Positions 17,444 through 27,800 of a DNA stretch of 64,000 nucleotides are shown piece by piece. Under the pieces are notes generated by a model. That model was not told the origin of the DNA. It did not search any database and saw only the letters and a program-made list of their open reading frames with translations. The stretch covers positions 1 to 64,000 of the forward strand of contig JARKOC010000332.1 in the NCBI GenBank assembly GCA_029975915.1, read 5' to 3'. How positions within the stretch are numbered: position 1 is the first letter of the stretch; every line of letters starts with the position of its first letter. The position numbers and the translations under genes were made by a program. Source of the stretch: Bryobacteraceae bacterium (GTDB lineage: Bacteria > Acidobacteriota > Terriglobia > Bryobacterales > Bryobacteraceae).

Positions 17444-19804
17444 TCACTTTCGCTTCAGCAGCCACACTTCCGAAAGACGCGAACGCTGACGCCAGTTCAG
17501 GTGGTCTTCGCCGCCGGGCATCTCGAAGGTGAGAATCAGCCTCCGGTCCTTCAATACGTCCGCTGGCACCGGGAATTCCTTGAACTCGCCCATCTGCTTG
17601 CCGTCGATGGAAGGCTCAATGCGCCGGCCGTCGGCGCTCAACAGGCACTGGCCCTGGCCTGTGGTCCGGACGGCGTAGTTCGCCGACGGATCTAGTCCTT
17701 CATAGACAATCCGGCGCGGCCACATCGTGACCTGCCATGACAGCCGCGCCCGGCTGCGCCCTTCATCCCACCACCAGAACAGAGGCTCAGGCCCGCGCAG
17801 AGTCTCAGGATCGATCTCCAGATCGCCCTCGACACGCGGAGAATTGGCGATATTGCCGATGTCGTCGTAGTAACTTCCCTCACCGGGGGTGGACCAGTTG
17901 GCGATCTCAACCAGCCGTTTCACCCTGTCGGCCTCTGATCCCATGGCCTCCACCTTTTTGAACTCATCCTCGAGCCACCAGCGGTTGTTCAGCGGCGTGT
18001 CGATGAAATCAAGAACGGCGCCCCGCTCGGCCCCGCTGGCGTGGTACTTCTCGACGCTCGATTGCAGCCCGACCGACTGGAATAGCCTTTCGCACAGATC
18101 GATGATTCTCGCCCTCAGGTCGCGACCCGCCTGCTCCGTCGTGGCGCGGCTCAACATCTCCTGAGCCAAACGAATCGAGGCTTCCGATCCAATCGCCGGC
18201 GCCTGCGCCAGCAACACATTGGCTTCACGCTCCAAGCCCGTCTCGTGGATCAACCGGCGGCGGACATACGGATCGTAAGCGGCGCGCAAGAGGCAAAGCT
18301 GCCAGCGCCAGTTTCCCGACAACTCCGCCAATTGGGAGTTGAGCTTGTCCCACATCATCAATGTGGCTTCCACCGAACCGTTGTTTATCAGCGGACCGGC
18401 CCAGTTGCGCTCGAGCGCCAGGATTGCATCGGCGATCTCCTCGGCCCTCGCGGCGCTGAAATGGAATCGGGCGTAATCAATCAGGATCTTCCGGACCGGC
18501 TGCTTGGGATCCCAGGCCAAAGCGCCCCAGATGGCTTTGTTCACGTCGTCATGCACGCCATCTGAATACGAGATGAACCCATCGGTGGCGGAAACGTACC
18601 TATTGTGAATCGCGGCATACTCAGCCGGGCGCGGATTCGGCGCCTCGCGGCCCAGCGTGAGGGCGTAAGCCTGATCCCAGTCCGGCACTTGGTACTGGCA
18701 GAGCTTGTTGTGCGTCAGATCGGGATAGAGACGGAGTTGATAGCGGGCCGGCAGCCGCTGGCGGTGCCGGGTAATGGGTGGGCTTTGCGGACCGGCCACC
18801 AGGCCGCCCAGCCAATCAGGCTGGTTCTGCTCGATGTAGCGATACACGTACTCCTCTCGCTCAGCGTTGAAGCCCTGCATGGACAGCCAGACCTTGGCTT
18901 TTGGGTGCTTCCGCGCCATTCGCTTGGCGATGTCCTCCAGCAACGGCAGGACGAGCGACGGATGATTGTGCCCTGGGTCGCCGCCGGGAACGAAAACTCC
19001 GGTCAGCGTGGCGCTGTCGTCGAACATCTCGTCGAACCGGGCGAGCAACGCATCGCGTTTCGCTCTGTCGCCGAGATCGACGTCTGCCGGCGTCCAGACC
19101 CAGTAATCGAGACCGTATTTCCGGCATAACGCGCTAATGCCGCGGTTCGCCTCGCGCGGCTGCATCTTCATCACCCGGTTGCCCTTGGGGTTTTGGAACG
19201 GGATGTTTTCGATGGCGTTGATACCCCACAGCGCGAACTCGCGGAAATATTGGTCAAACTGCTCAATCGTCCAGGCATCCCAACTGTTGGCCGTCGAGCG
19301 GTAGCCGATCTGATGGCCGCGGATCGGCGAGTGGGGCGCACTGTACTCTCTGATGCCGCTGGCAATGGCCAGCCTTCCCTTGGACCATTCAGCCTTCCGC
19401 AGAAAAGCGCCAGCGCCGTAAAAAATTGCACGCGGACTGGCGCCGAGAATGTACACGACAGGCTTGCCATTGTGCGAGCCAGTGACGAGAGCGTAGCCGT
19501 CAGGGGGCAGCGGCGGCATCTCCGCCAAGCCGGGCCATGACGCTCCTTCGAGAGTAGTCACAACAATGGACGGCCCGGACGGGTTGAAACTGGCGCCGCT
19601 CGCCAGCCGGATCCCGGTCCGTTTCTCGATCTCCTCCACCAGCGTTGCTGACGCGGCGCGCTCAGTCTCGCTGACTTTGCCGGCTTGGATGACCACCGTG
19701 GCGCGGGAAAGGTCGATCGCAGGTTGCGCCGTTGCGGCGGCCAGTGCCGCACATGGCAAACACGCCAGCAGGCGGATCGGGGATCGGCGGAATTGGAGAT
19801 TCAT
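17444..19804 (-). CDS. Secreted glycoside hydrolase-like protein with GH67-N-like domain
   Basis: About 786 residues from the ATG at 19804, with GAGG 6 bp upstream. A signal peptide (LLACLPCAALAAATAQ) is followed by a domain resembling the N-terminal fold of alpha-glucuronidases and beta-hexosaminidases (ATVVIQAGKVSETERAA, then VYILGASPRAIFYGAGAFL). A barrel region follows with WAL/WGINAIENIPF, YGLDYWVWTPADVDLGD, GVFVPGGDPGHNHP and KVWLSMQGF, then a helical C-terminal part. Probable role: removing a uronic acid or hexosamine from a glycan. The exact family and catalytic residues are not established. It is divergent from a giant receptor gene across about 140 bp, an arrangement like a glycan-use locus. 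Confidence 0.65.
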   Translation of the reverse strand: MNLQFRRSPIRLLACLPCAALAAATAQPAIDLSRATVVIQAGKVSETERAASATLVEEIEKRTGIRLASGASFNPSGPSIVVTTLEGASWPGLAEMPPLPPDGYALVTGSHNGKPVVYILGASPRAIFYGAGAFLRKAEWSKGRLAIASGIREYSAPHSPIRGHQIGYRSTANSWDAWTIEQFDQYFREFALWGINAIENIPFQNPKGNRVMKMQPREANRGISALCRKYGLDYWVWTPADVDLGDRAKRDALLARFDEMFDDSATLTGVFVPGGDPGHNHPSLVLPLLEDIAKRMARKHPKAKVWLSMQGFNAEREEYVYRYIEQNQPDWLGGLVAGPQSPPITRHRQRLPARYQLRLYPDLTHNKLCQYQVPDWDQAYALTLGREAPNPRPAEYAAIHNRYVSATDGFISYSDGVHDDVNKAIWGALAWDPKQPVRKILIDYARFHFSAARAEEIADAILALERNWAGPLINNGSVEATLMMWDKLNSQLAELSGNWRWQLCLLRAAYDPYVRRRLIHETGLEREANVLLAQAPAIGSEASIRLAQEMLSRATTEQAGRDLRARIIDLCERLFQSVGLQSSVEKYHASGAERGAVLDFIDTPLNNRWWLEDEFKKVEAMGSEADRVKRLVEIANWSTPGEGSYYDDIGNIANSPRVEGDLEIDPETLRGPEPLFWWWDEGRSRARLSWQVTMWPRRIVYEGLDPSANYAVRTTGQGQCLLSADGRRIEPSIDGKQMGEFKEFPVPADVLKDRRLILTFEMPGGEDHLNWRQRSRLSEVWLLKRK

Positions 19805-19946
19805 TTCGAACCTCATCTTCTCAGCAACCGGGGTGCGCCCGCAAAGCGCGGGCAGCCTTAAGGGTCGTGATAGAATTCCGGCATCTACGGCGACACGGGG
19901 CGATTGGCGGCTGAGGTGATGATTGCGTTTTGCCGGGAGAGAAAGA

Positions 19947-22900
19947 GTGAAGCTGATGAGTACCATTTGGGTGGCCGTGGTTGTCTTGGGCGTGTGCGCG
20001 TGTCCCCTCGCTTGGGCGCAATCAGTCACCACAGGCGCGTTGGAGGGAACTGTCCACGACTCGTCGGGCGCGCCAGTCGGCGGAGCCAGCGTCACACTCA
20101 CCAATCCAGCCACCGGGTCCGTGCTGTCCTCTGTTACAGGCCAGCAGGGCGAGTTCCGATTCTCCATGCTCACGCCAGCCCCTTACGAGGTACGATTCGC
20201 CGCCAAGGGCTTCAAGACGGCGCGCTTGGATCAGGTCACCGTCAATGTCTCAGAGGTCGCCGCACTGGAAGCCTCCATGGAACCTGGCGATTCCTCCGAA
20301 ACCGTCGCTTGCCAGTGCCGCCTGGCTGCAGCCGCGCCGTCGACGGGAACGGTTGTGGATCAAAAGACAATCACCGCCGTCCCATTGAACACCCGTAATT
20401 TCACGCAGGTTCTGTCAATGTCGTCCGGATCGGCGGCCGATGTCAACAACGCCGGCACCCTGGGGCGTGGAACGTCGAGCGTGAACGTGAACGGCAACAC
20501 CACCGCTGGTTCCTACACCATCGACGGCGCATACTCCACCAGTACCGTCCCCAATCCCGACACCATCAGCGAATTCAAGATCCAGACTTCGCAGTACGAC
20601 GCTGGTTTCGGCGCCATGACGCCCAGCACCAATCTGATGCTGCGTTTCGGCCAGAACGGCCTGCACGGCAACCTGTGGGAGTTCCTGCGCAACGACATCT
20701 TTAACGCCAACGCCTTCTTTCGCAACGCCACCGGCCAGCCCAAGCCGAATCTGAAGCAGAACCAGTTCGGCGCGACGCTCGGCGGCGCCGTGAAACAAAA
20801 CAAATGGTTCTTCTTCGGCTCCTACCAAGGCACCCGGCAGGTGAACGGTCTCGACCCGACTTCGGTCGCCAACCCCATCCTGCCACCCCTCGGCGATGAC
20901 CGGTCCGCAAAGTCCATCGCCGCCCGTTTCTGCCCCGGCAATAATCCCGGCGGCTTGGCACGCTACACCAGCTTCGCCGGCGGCCGCCAGCTCGACTGCA
21001 ACAACCAGAACACATCCACCACCGCCCCAATCAACGCTGTCGCGCTGCGGCTGCTCCAGGCGAGGGACAGTTCCGGCCAGTATCTCGTTCCGCTCCCCCA
21101 GACCACGCTCGCCTCCGGGCCCAATGCGGGCCTCGGCTTCTCGTCCTATTCCATGCCGTCGACCTATAAGGAGAACCACTGGGTTGGCAACACCGACTAT
21201 ATGGCCAGTACCAGGAATACCCTCTCTGGCCGGTTGTTCGCGTCCACTGTTGACCAGTTGCGTTCGTTTGGTTCGCCTGGCGGGTATCCTGGAGCGCCGG
21301 TTGTCCCTGGCTGGGGATCGCCGCAACTGCTCAAGGCGGCCGACGTGGCTGCGAGTCTCAAACTGACGACCACTCTCTCGTCGAACGTGATCAACGAGGC
21401 CCGCATGAGTTACACCCGCAGCAACACGGACGCCGTCGCCGACGGGCTGCCGCTGGCATCCGAGTTTGGCATGACCGCCGTTGACCCGGCGTTTCCCCAT
21501 CCGCCGGAGATCACCGTACTCGGCCCGCTGGGTACATTCCGGCTGTTCGGGACGAACCCGAATGACAACCACTTCAAGACTGTCACCTACTCCTGGGCCG
21601 ACAACCTCTCCTGGGTCCGCGGCAAACAGCGCATCCGGATGGGCGGCTTCTTCCTGCGCCAGTTCAACGGCCGCGCCGACACCGGAGGCGCCCGCGGGAA
21701 GATCACGTTCCAGACTTTCTCCGACTTCCTGCTCGGGTTGGACGCCGCTGGAACAGCTAGCCCCGCCGGACGGAGCAACATTCAGACGGTCCAGGCCAAT
21801 GAAGGCGCCGGCGAGTTTGGCGAGGTTGTTTACAACTACCGCCGTTACTACGGCGCGGCCTACATTCAGGACGACATCAAGCTGACTCAGAGATTCACGC
21901 TGAACCTGGGTTTGCGCTGGGAGTACATCGGGCCTGCGTTTGACACATCCGGCGCTGTCGGGAATATCTCGATGAAGTTGTTGCGGCAGGTGGCGATACC
22001 GCCGCTCAGCGGGACCCTCGTGGGCAACACAGTCGCATCCAATTACGACGCGAATCTCATCAACCCATACACGGGCAAGCCGTTCGGTCCGCCCCCTGCA
22101 GGTGTGGTGGTCCGCAGCCGCAAGAGCTTCTACGACAACGGGACGCCTCTGGACAGCTTCGCTCCGCGCCTGGGCTTCGCCTGGCAACCGTTTGGTTCAT
22201 CGGGCCGCGTCGTCTTCGGAGGCGGCTATGGCTGGTTCTACCAGGCGCCGCTTTTTAGCGGAAACGCTTCGTCGTCCCCTTTGTTCACAGCGCCGCCGTT
22301 CGCCCAGAGTTTCACCAACACCGACTCAAGCAACGGCGGATCCACGTTCGAACAGCCGTTTCCTGTCACGACTCTCGGCTTCGTCCCAAGGACCCCCACA
22401 TCTCAACTTTCCGACCGTGTCGCCGGGCCGATCTTTCGCGTCCCACGCCTGCAGCAGTGGAATCTGTCGACCAAGTGGAAGCTGGCAGGATCGTCTTCGC
22501 TCGACCTAGGCTACGTGGGATCGAAAGGTGACCGCTTGCTCATGGCTCATGGCCTCAATCAGCCTCTTCTTGCCAGCGCCTCCAACGCGGTCAACTGCGG
22601 CTATGACGGTGATCCCACCCACTGCATCACGGAGAACACCTCAAAGAACGCCCGGCAGCGCACCCCCATTCTCGGTGAAACGCCGACAGCGCTTCTCAGT
22701 AGTGAGTTCACCGGCCATAGCTGGTATCAAAGCCTCCAGGCGACCTTCCGTGCACAGATCGCCAGGTCGCTCACGTTCCAGAGCGCCTACACCTGGTCCA
22801 AGGCGATGAACGATCTCACTGTCCAAAACGATCAGAACCGGCTCGACCTGGCCAAAGCCCGCGCCTCGTTTGACCGCACCCACCGCCTGATCACCAATTT

Positions 22901-23447
22901 CGACTACCAACTGCCCCAGCCCGCCGCCCTGAGCGGCTGGCGTGGGAAGCTATTGCAGGGATGGTCGGTCGCGGGCATCGTCGTCATGCAAAGTGGTTTG
23001 CCCATGACGCTGACCGATCCCGCCGGCGGCGCTGTCTACGGGCGCGCCGGCACATCCACTGTCACGATGTGCAGCGGCTCGACTTACGCTGATCTGGTCA
23101 CCCCAGGCAGCTTGCACGACAGGCTCGGCAGTTGGATCAACTCAAAGGCAATCTGTGCTGCGCCTGCCGTCGGCTCTGACGGCGCATCGGGCTACGGCAA
23201 CGCCGGTCAAAGCATCATGAACGGCCCTGGCCAGGTGAACACAGACTTTTCGCTTGGGAAGCGCACCCGGGTCGGCGGCCTTCGCGAGGATGCCGAACTG
23301 GCCTTTCGCGTGGAGTTCTACAATGCGTTGAACAAAGCCCAGTTTTCCAACCCAGGGACGATTCTCGGTACCGCCAATTTTGGCGTGATCACCCAAACAT
23401 CCGTCGCGCCACGCCTCATCCAGTTTGGTCTGAAGTATCTGTTTTGA
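19947..23447 (+). CDS. Oar-like TonB-dependent receptor with carboxypeptidase-regulatory N-terminal domain
   Basis: About 1166 residues, starting at a GTG (19947) or the ATG 9 bp later; both give the signal STIWVAVVVLGVCACPLAWAQ. A CarboxypepD_reg domain (GALEGTVHDSSGAPVGGASV) is followed by a plug-like part with PLNTRNFTQVLSM and GSYTIDGAYS and a large barrel ending in LKYLF with terminal Phe. A CQCRLAAAAP stretch after the first domain carries two Cys, unusual among its paralogues here. It is divergent from the GH67-N-like gene, so it may import the sugar that gene releases. Ligand unknown. Confidence 0.9.
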   Translation: MKLMSTIWVAVVVLGVCACPLAWAQSVTTGALEGTVHDSSGAPVGGASVTLTNPATGSVLSSVTGQQGEFRFSMLTPAPYEVRFAAKGFKTARLDQVTVNVSEVAALEASMEPGDSSETVACQCRLAAAAPSTGTVVDQKTITAVPLNTRNFTQVLSMSSGSAADVNNAGTLGRGTSSVNVNGNTTAGSYTIDGAYSTSTVPNPDTISEFKIQTSQYDAGFGAMTPSTNLMLRFGQNGLHGNLWEFLRNDIFNANAFFRNATGQPKPNLKQNQFGATLGGAVKQNKWFFFGSYQGTRQVNGLDPTSVANPILPPLGDDRSAKSIAARFCPGNNPGGLARYTSFAGGRQLDCNNQNTSTTAPINAVALRLLQARDSSGQYLVPLPQTTLASGPNAGLGFSSYSMPSTYKENHWVGNTDYMASTRNTLSGRLFASTVDQLRSFGSPGGYPGAPVVPGWGSPQLLKAADVAASLKLTTTLSSNVINEARMSYTRSNTDAVADGLPLASEFGMTAVDPAFPHPPEITVLGPLGTFRLFGTNPNDNHFKTVTYSWADNLSWVRGKQRIRMGGFFLRQFNGRADTGGARGKITFQTFSDFLLGLDAAGTASPAGRSNIQTVQANEGAGEFGEVVYNYRRYYGAAYIQDDIKLTQRFTLNLGLRWEYIGPAFDTSGAVGNISMKLLRQVAIPPLSGTLVGNTVASNYDANLINPYTGKPFGPPPAGVVVRSRKSFYDNGTPLDSFAPRLGFAWQPFGSSGRVVFGGGYGWFYQAPLFSGNASSSPLFTAPPFAQSFTNTDSSNGGSTFEQPFPVTTLGFVPRTPTSQLSDRVAGPIFRVPRLQQWNLSTKWKLAGSSSLDLGYVGSKGDRLLMAHGLNQPLLASASNAVNCGYDGDPTHCITENTSKNARQRTPILGETPTALLSSEFTGHSWYQSLQATFRAQIARSLTFQSAYTWSKAMNDLTVQNDQNRLDLAKARASFDRTHRLITNFDYQLPQPAALSGWRGKLLQGWSVAGIVVMQSGLPMTLTDPAGGAVYGRAGTSTVTMCSGSTYADLVTPGSLHDRLGSWINSKAICAAPAVGSDGASGYGNAGQSIMNGPGQVNTDFSLGKRTRVGGLREDAELAFRVEFYNALNKAQFSNPGTILGTANFGVITQTSVAPRLIQFGLKYLF

Positions 23448-23489
23448 ACCGTCCCCCGGCTCCGCCCGGCCGGATGCTATCTTGACAGC

Positions 23490-24098
23490 ATGGCCCGATT
23501 CCTCCTTGCCTTCGCCGGCGCAGCGTTGCTCGCCTGTTCCTGCCTACCCGCCCAGACTCTCTCCCAGGGTGAGCGCGACCGCGCGATGAGCGAACTCCAT
23601 GCCACCCGGAAGGCGTTCGTCGACCTGGTTTCTTCCGTTTCGCCTGCACAGTATAACTTCAAGCCGTCGGCCACAGTCTGGTCGATCGCCGAAATCGCCG
23701 AACACATCACACTCACCGAGCCGGCGCTCGCCAAATTCGCCGCCACCGGACTCGCCCAACCGGCGGACCCGGAGAAACTGGCTCAGACGAAGGGCAAGGA
23801 TCAGTCGATTCTGACGGGCATTGCAGACCGTTCACAAAAGGCCACGGCTCCTGCGTCGCTGGTCCCGAAAAAAACATTCGCCTCCCGCGACGCACTTCTG
23901 GCCGAGTTCAACAAGGCTCGCCACGCCAACATCGCTTACCTGCGCGACACGAAGGACGCGCTTCGCGCCCACATGGTCGATGCCGGGGGCATGCCGATGG
24001 ACTGCTACCAGGTCTATCTGATGATCGCCGCCCACACCCACCGCCACATCGCGCAGATGAAAGAGGTCCAGGCGAATCCGGCTTACCCGGCCAAGTGA
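23490..24098 (+). CDS. Secreted DinB-like four-helix protein
   Basis: A 202-residue protein. A signal peptide (RFLLAFAGAALLACSCLPAQ) is followed by a four-helix DinB/YfiT-like fold: TRKAFVDLVSSVSPAQYNFKPS, WSIAEIAEHITLTE, and a late HTHRHIAQMKEV. The His residues in EHI and in the HTHRH segment are the usual metal ligands of this superfamily. The family includes thiol transferases and uncharacterised metal proteins, and export is common for Acidobacteria members. It is 42 bp after a receptor gene on the same strand but has no clear link to it. Confidence 0.78.
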   Translation: MARFLLAFAGAALLACSCLPAQTLSQGERDRAMSELHATRKAFVDLVSSVSPAQYNFKPSATVWSIAEIAEHITLTEPALAKFAATGLAQPADPEKLAQTKGKDQSILTGIADRSQKATAPASLVPKKTFASRDALLAEFNKARHANIAYLRDTKDALRAHMVDAGGMPMDCYQVYLMIAAHTHRHIAQMKEVQANPAYPAK

Positions 24099-24102
24099 GT
24101 TT

Positions 24103-24780
24103 TCACTCGATCACTGCTGGCGTGCCGTTCAACGCGCCGAGAATCGTCCGGACATAGTCTTGCGTTTCCGCAATGGCAGGCACTCGACCGAGCCGGTCCA
24201 CGCGGCCAGGACCGGCGTTGTAGGCGCCCAGCGCCAGCGGCAGGTTTCCGCCATACCGGTCGATCAGGAATTTGAGGAACCTGCTGCCGCCTCTCACGTT
24301 TTGTTCCGGATTGAACGGATCCTCCACGCCCAGCCACTCGGCGGTCTCCGGCATGAGTTGCATCAACCCCTTGGCGCCGGCGCGGCTCACGGCGCAGGCG
24401 TTGAATCCCGACTCCTTTCTAATCACCGCCCGAAGTAGCTCATCGCTGATGCCAGACTGCCGGGCATTCCGCTCGATCAACGCGTCATAAGTGGATAGCC
24501 CCGAAGGGATACAACTCAGCGAGATGGGGGATACTTCGAGTATCGCTTTGGCCGCCGGACTCCACTCCCAATGCGACACTGGCACGGCCCTGTCGCGCTG
24601 CCGGGCAGCCGAGTTCGTTTGTTTCTGGATGCTTGCCGGGGTCTGGGCTGTGCCGGTCACGCGGCCAACACCGGCGATTTGTTTGGCCACCGAGGCCTTC
24701 TGCCGGTCCAGCCAGTTTCCCGCTGGTTGAGCAACGCAGAACGTGAAAGAGATGAGGAGAACAAGTGCGGCGCGGCCCAC
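24103..24780 (-). CDS. Lytic transglycosylase (SLT domain)
   Basis: A 225-residue protein with GTG start and signal peptide (ALVLLISFTFCVAQ), so periplasmic. The SLT domain spans about 100-215: LRAVIRKESGFNACAVS holds the catalytic Glu, then GAKGLMQLMPETAEWLGV, FNPEQNVRGGSRFL and LPLALGAYNAGPGRVDR, all diagnostic. It cleaves the peptidoglycan glycan strand and forms 1,6-anhydromuramic ends, in wall turnover or in placing envelope machines. It ends 4 bp from the convergent DinB-like gene. Confidence 0.92.
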   Translation of the reverse strand: MGRAALVLLISFTFCVAQPAGNWLDRQKASVAKQIAGVGRVTGTAQTPASIQKQTNSAARQRDRAVPVSHWEWSPAAKAILEVSPISLSCIPSGLSTYDALIERNARQSGISDELLRAVIRKESGFNACAVSRAGAKGLMQLMPETAEWLGVEDPFNPEQNVRGGSRFLKFLIDRYGGNLPLALGAYNAGPGRVDRLGRVPAIAETQDYVRTILGALNGTPAVIE

Positions 24781-24889
24781 AGCCTTTCATCGGCCATGGC
24801 ACGAATTTCTGCATACCCCGCATGCTTTGAAGCGGTAGCCCGATAGCGCTAAACTCAGGATGACCCACCTCGTCAGTACAGGGAGCGTC

Positions 24890-27800
24890 ATGACGCAATT
24901 TTTCCGCCGTGTTGCCCTAATTGTCTCTGCATTCCTCTGTCTAAACGCCCAGTCGGCAACCACCGCGCTTTCTGGAACCCTAACCGATCCATCGGGAGCC
25001 ACGGTCCCAATGGCCGAGATCTCGCTCTCGTCAGTTTCAACCGGGATCGTGCTTCGCCAAATGACTAATTCCTCGGGGCTGTTCTCTTTCGCCTCCATCC
25101 CAGCGGGCGTTTACTCCCTGACAGCCTCCAAACCCGCGTTCAAGACTCTCCGTTTGCGAACCCTGACTCTCCAAGTCTCATCGCCGCTCCATCTCGACCT
25201 GACCCTCTCGCTGGGCGATTCCTCCGATTCAGTCTCAGTCAGCGCCTCGGCGGCACCTCTGGAGACTTCAAGCGCGGCGCTGGGCAACGTAATTGAACAG
25301 CGGGCCATTGCCAGCCTTCCGCTCAACGGGCGCAACCCGTTGACACTATTGATTCTTGAGCCTGGCGTCAGCCAGCGGTCGGGCAATACGATTACTGTCA
25401 ACGGGGCGCGCTCGGCCGCCAACAACATCACCATCGACGGGATTGAGGCCAACGAATCCTCCAACCCCAATGCCGTCAACAACGTTTTCCGGCTGACTCC
25501 GGACTCGGTTCAGGAATTCAAGGTGACCACCTCGAACCCCACGCCGGAGGAAGGCCGCAACTCGGGAGCCTCCATTTCCATTGCCACTCGCTCCGGCACG
25601 AACGAACTCCACGGCCGGGCTTTCCATTTCTTTCGCAACACGGCGTTGAACGCAGATGAGTTTTTTGCCAAGGCTCAGGGGAATGAGAAGCCGGACATCA
25701 AGCTGAATCAGTATGGATTCGACCTTGGCGGCCCGGTGCGCCGCAACCGGACCTTCTTCTTCGGTTCCTGGCAGGGCCAGCAGATCAACTACGCCCAATC
25801 GGTCGATACTGTGCTCGGCGACTCGGTCGATCTGTACACCGCCACCGCCCGCTCTGGTATCTTCAGATACTTCGTCGTTGACCCTTCGAGCCCGCTTGTG
25901 ATCGACGGCCAGCGGATCACGCAGAACTCGCCGTTGCTCGTAGATCCTTCAAACGGAATGCTTAAGCCGGGAGTCGTGAACTGCACGACCGCCGGCCAAA
26001 CGAACTGCGTCGCCTCCTACAACATCTTTGCCGCTGATCCTGCACACATCGGTGCGGATAAAGCAGCCTTCGCTGTACTGAACTCCTACCCGCTACCGAA
26101 TTCCTACGCGGCAGGCGACGGCCTCAACACCGGCGTCTATGTCTGGAACCCGCCGATCCGCGTGCGGGGGCCGCAGTTGATGGGCCGAGTCGACCACATC
26201 TTCAATCCGAACAACACGGTTTTCGCCCGCTATCTGTATGGCGATAACCAGAGTCTGAACGGAGACCCCCTGAATGGCCGCCCGCAGGTTCTGCCCGGAT
26301 TCCCGCCCCGTGGCGAAGTCTTTCGTCCGGCGCACAATGCGGCCGTCTCATGGCGGCGCGTCGTTACGCCCCGGATCGTCAATGAACTCACGGCCGGCTT
26401 TGCGCGCTTCAAGTTCCTTTTCACCAGGGGCGAAGCCAACCCGTCCTTCCCCGACATGCCGGCCTTTGTTTTCAACAACTCCGACGTGGACTACACCAAC
26501 TTCCCGCGCACCGACCGAACGATTAATACCTACCAGTTGATCGACAATCTCAGCGTCGTTTCGGGCGCTCACCAGTATCGGTTCGGCGTGAACATCCGCT
26601 TTTACCAGCACAACGACATCCGCGGTGATCTTGGCGGCGGCGGAGTCACGCCGTTCATCTCGCTCTCCCGAACCATCCGCCCCCCTGCTGGATTTGACAC
26701 TCCTGCCCTCGCCACATCATCCCGCGCCGGCATCTCATCCGCGGATAACAACCGGTTGCTGAATGCCATCAACGACCTGCTGGGCATTCCGGCGCGAATC
26801 CAGCAGCTATTCCTGGGCGATTTGCAGTCGGACACATTTCTGCCCTACCGGACGGGGCCGAACTCTGTTTCGCTGTGGGTTCAGGGCCAGCGGCTGAGGC
26901 AATACAACTTCTACGCCCAAGACGAATACAAAGCCGCCCGCAACCTGACTGTCCACTATGGCGTGCGGTGGGAGATCAATCCCGCGCCCACTGAGGCTGC
27001 CGGGCGCGTTTGGGTTCCGGATCGAATGATCGATGGCTCGAAGGGCCTGGTTTCGTTTGTGCCGGCCAAAACCTGGTTTCAGAACAATAACTTAGGCGCC
27101 TTTGCTCCGCGTTTGTCTCTGGCATGGGCACCCGGCCGATCCGGCCGCACGGTCCTCAGGACGGGCTATGGAATCGCATTCGATACTCTGTCGTCGTTTC
27201 AAGTGACCGCAGTGGCGCTGCGGGTTCCCGGCCAGCAATACACGTGCTCTTCGACCCTGGGCGGCACGACCACGCCGGGCTGCGCCGCCGTGCCCGATGT
27301 CCGCCTTGGCCAGGGCTTCCCGACCGAGATGGCGGCGCCGAGTTTGAAACCATCGAGCTTTCTGACGCCGCCACTTCAGAGCCTCAGTAACGCCCCTGCC
27401 GCCACTGTCTTCGATCAGGGGCTCCGGGTTCCGACCGTCCATCAATGGAACTTCACTCTGCAACACGACCTGCATCGCGGCCTTGTTGTCCAGGGAGCGT
27501 ATGTGGGCCGCCGGGGCACACGACTTTACCGGTCTTTCAATATCAATCAAATCGACGCGAAGCCGATTCTACCGTCCTTCCTGGCCATGCAGTCCAACGT
27601 GGCCAAGGGTTGCGCGCCGTCGGGGTCGGGGTGTCCATCGGGCGTTTCGCCTTCGCCGGTGGCCATCGTCGATCAGGGCGTTGTCACTGCGGCATTCGTC
27701 AATACAACCACCACGCGGACTGAACTCGCCCAGAACGCCGCCGGATCGCTGGTCACCCGCATCGAACAAACCACCCTGGCCGGCAAATACCGCCCAAACC

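Noticed and set aside
20415..22187. 590-residue minus-strand frame inside a giant receptor gene
   Set aside because: Length comes from high GC content; the receptor on the other strand has clear signal, domains and terminal Phe.
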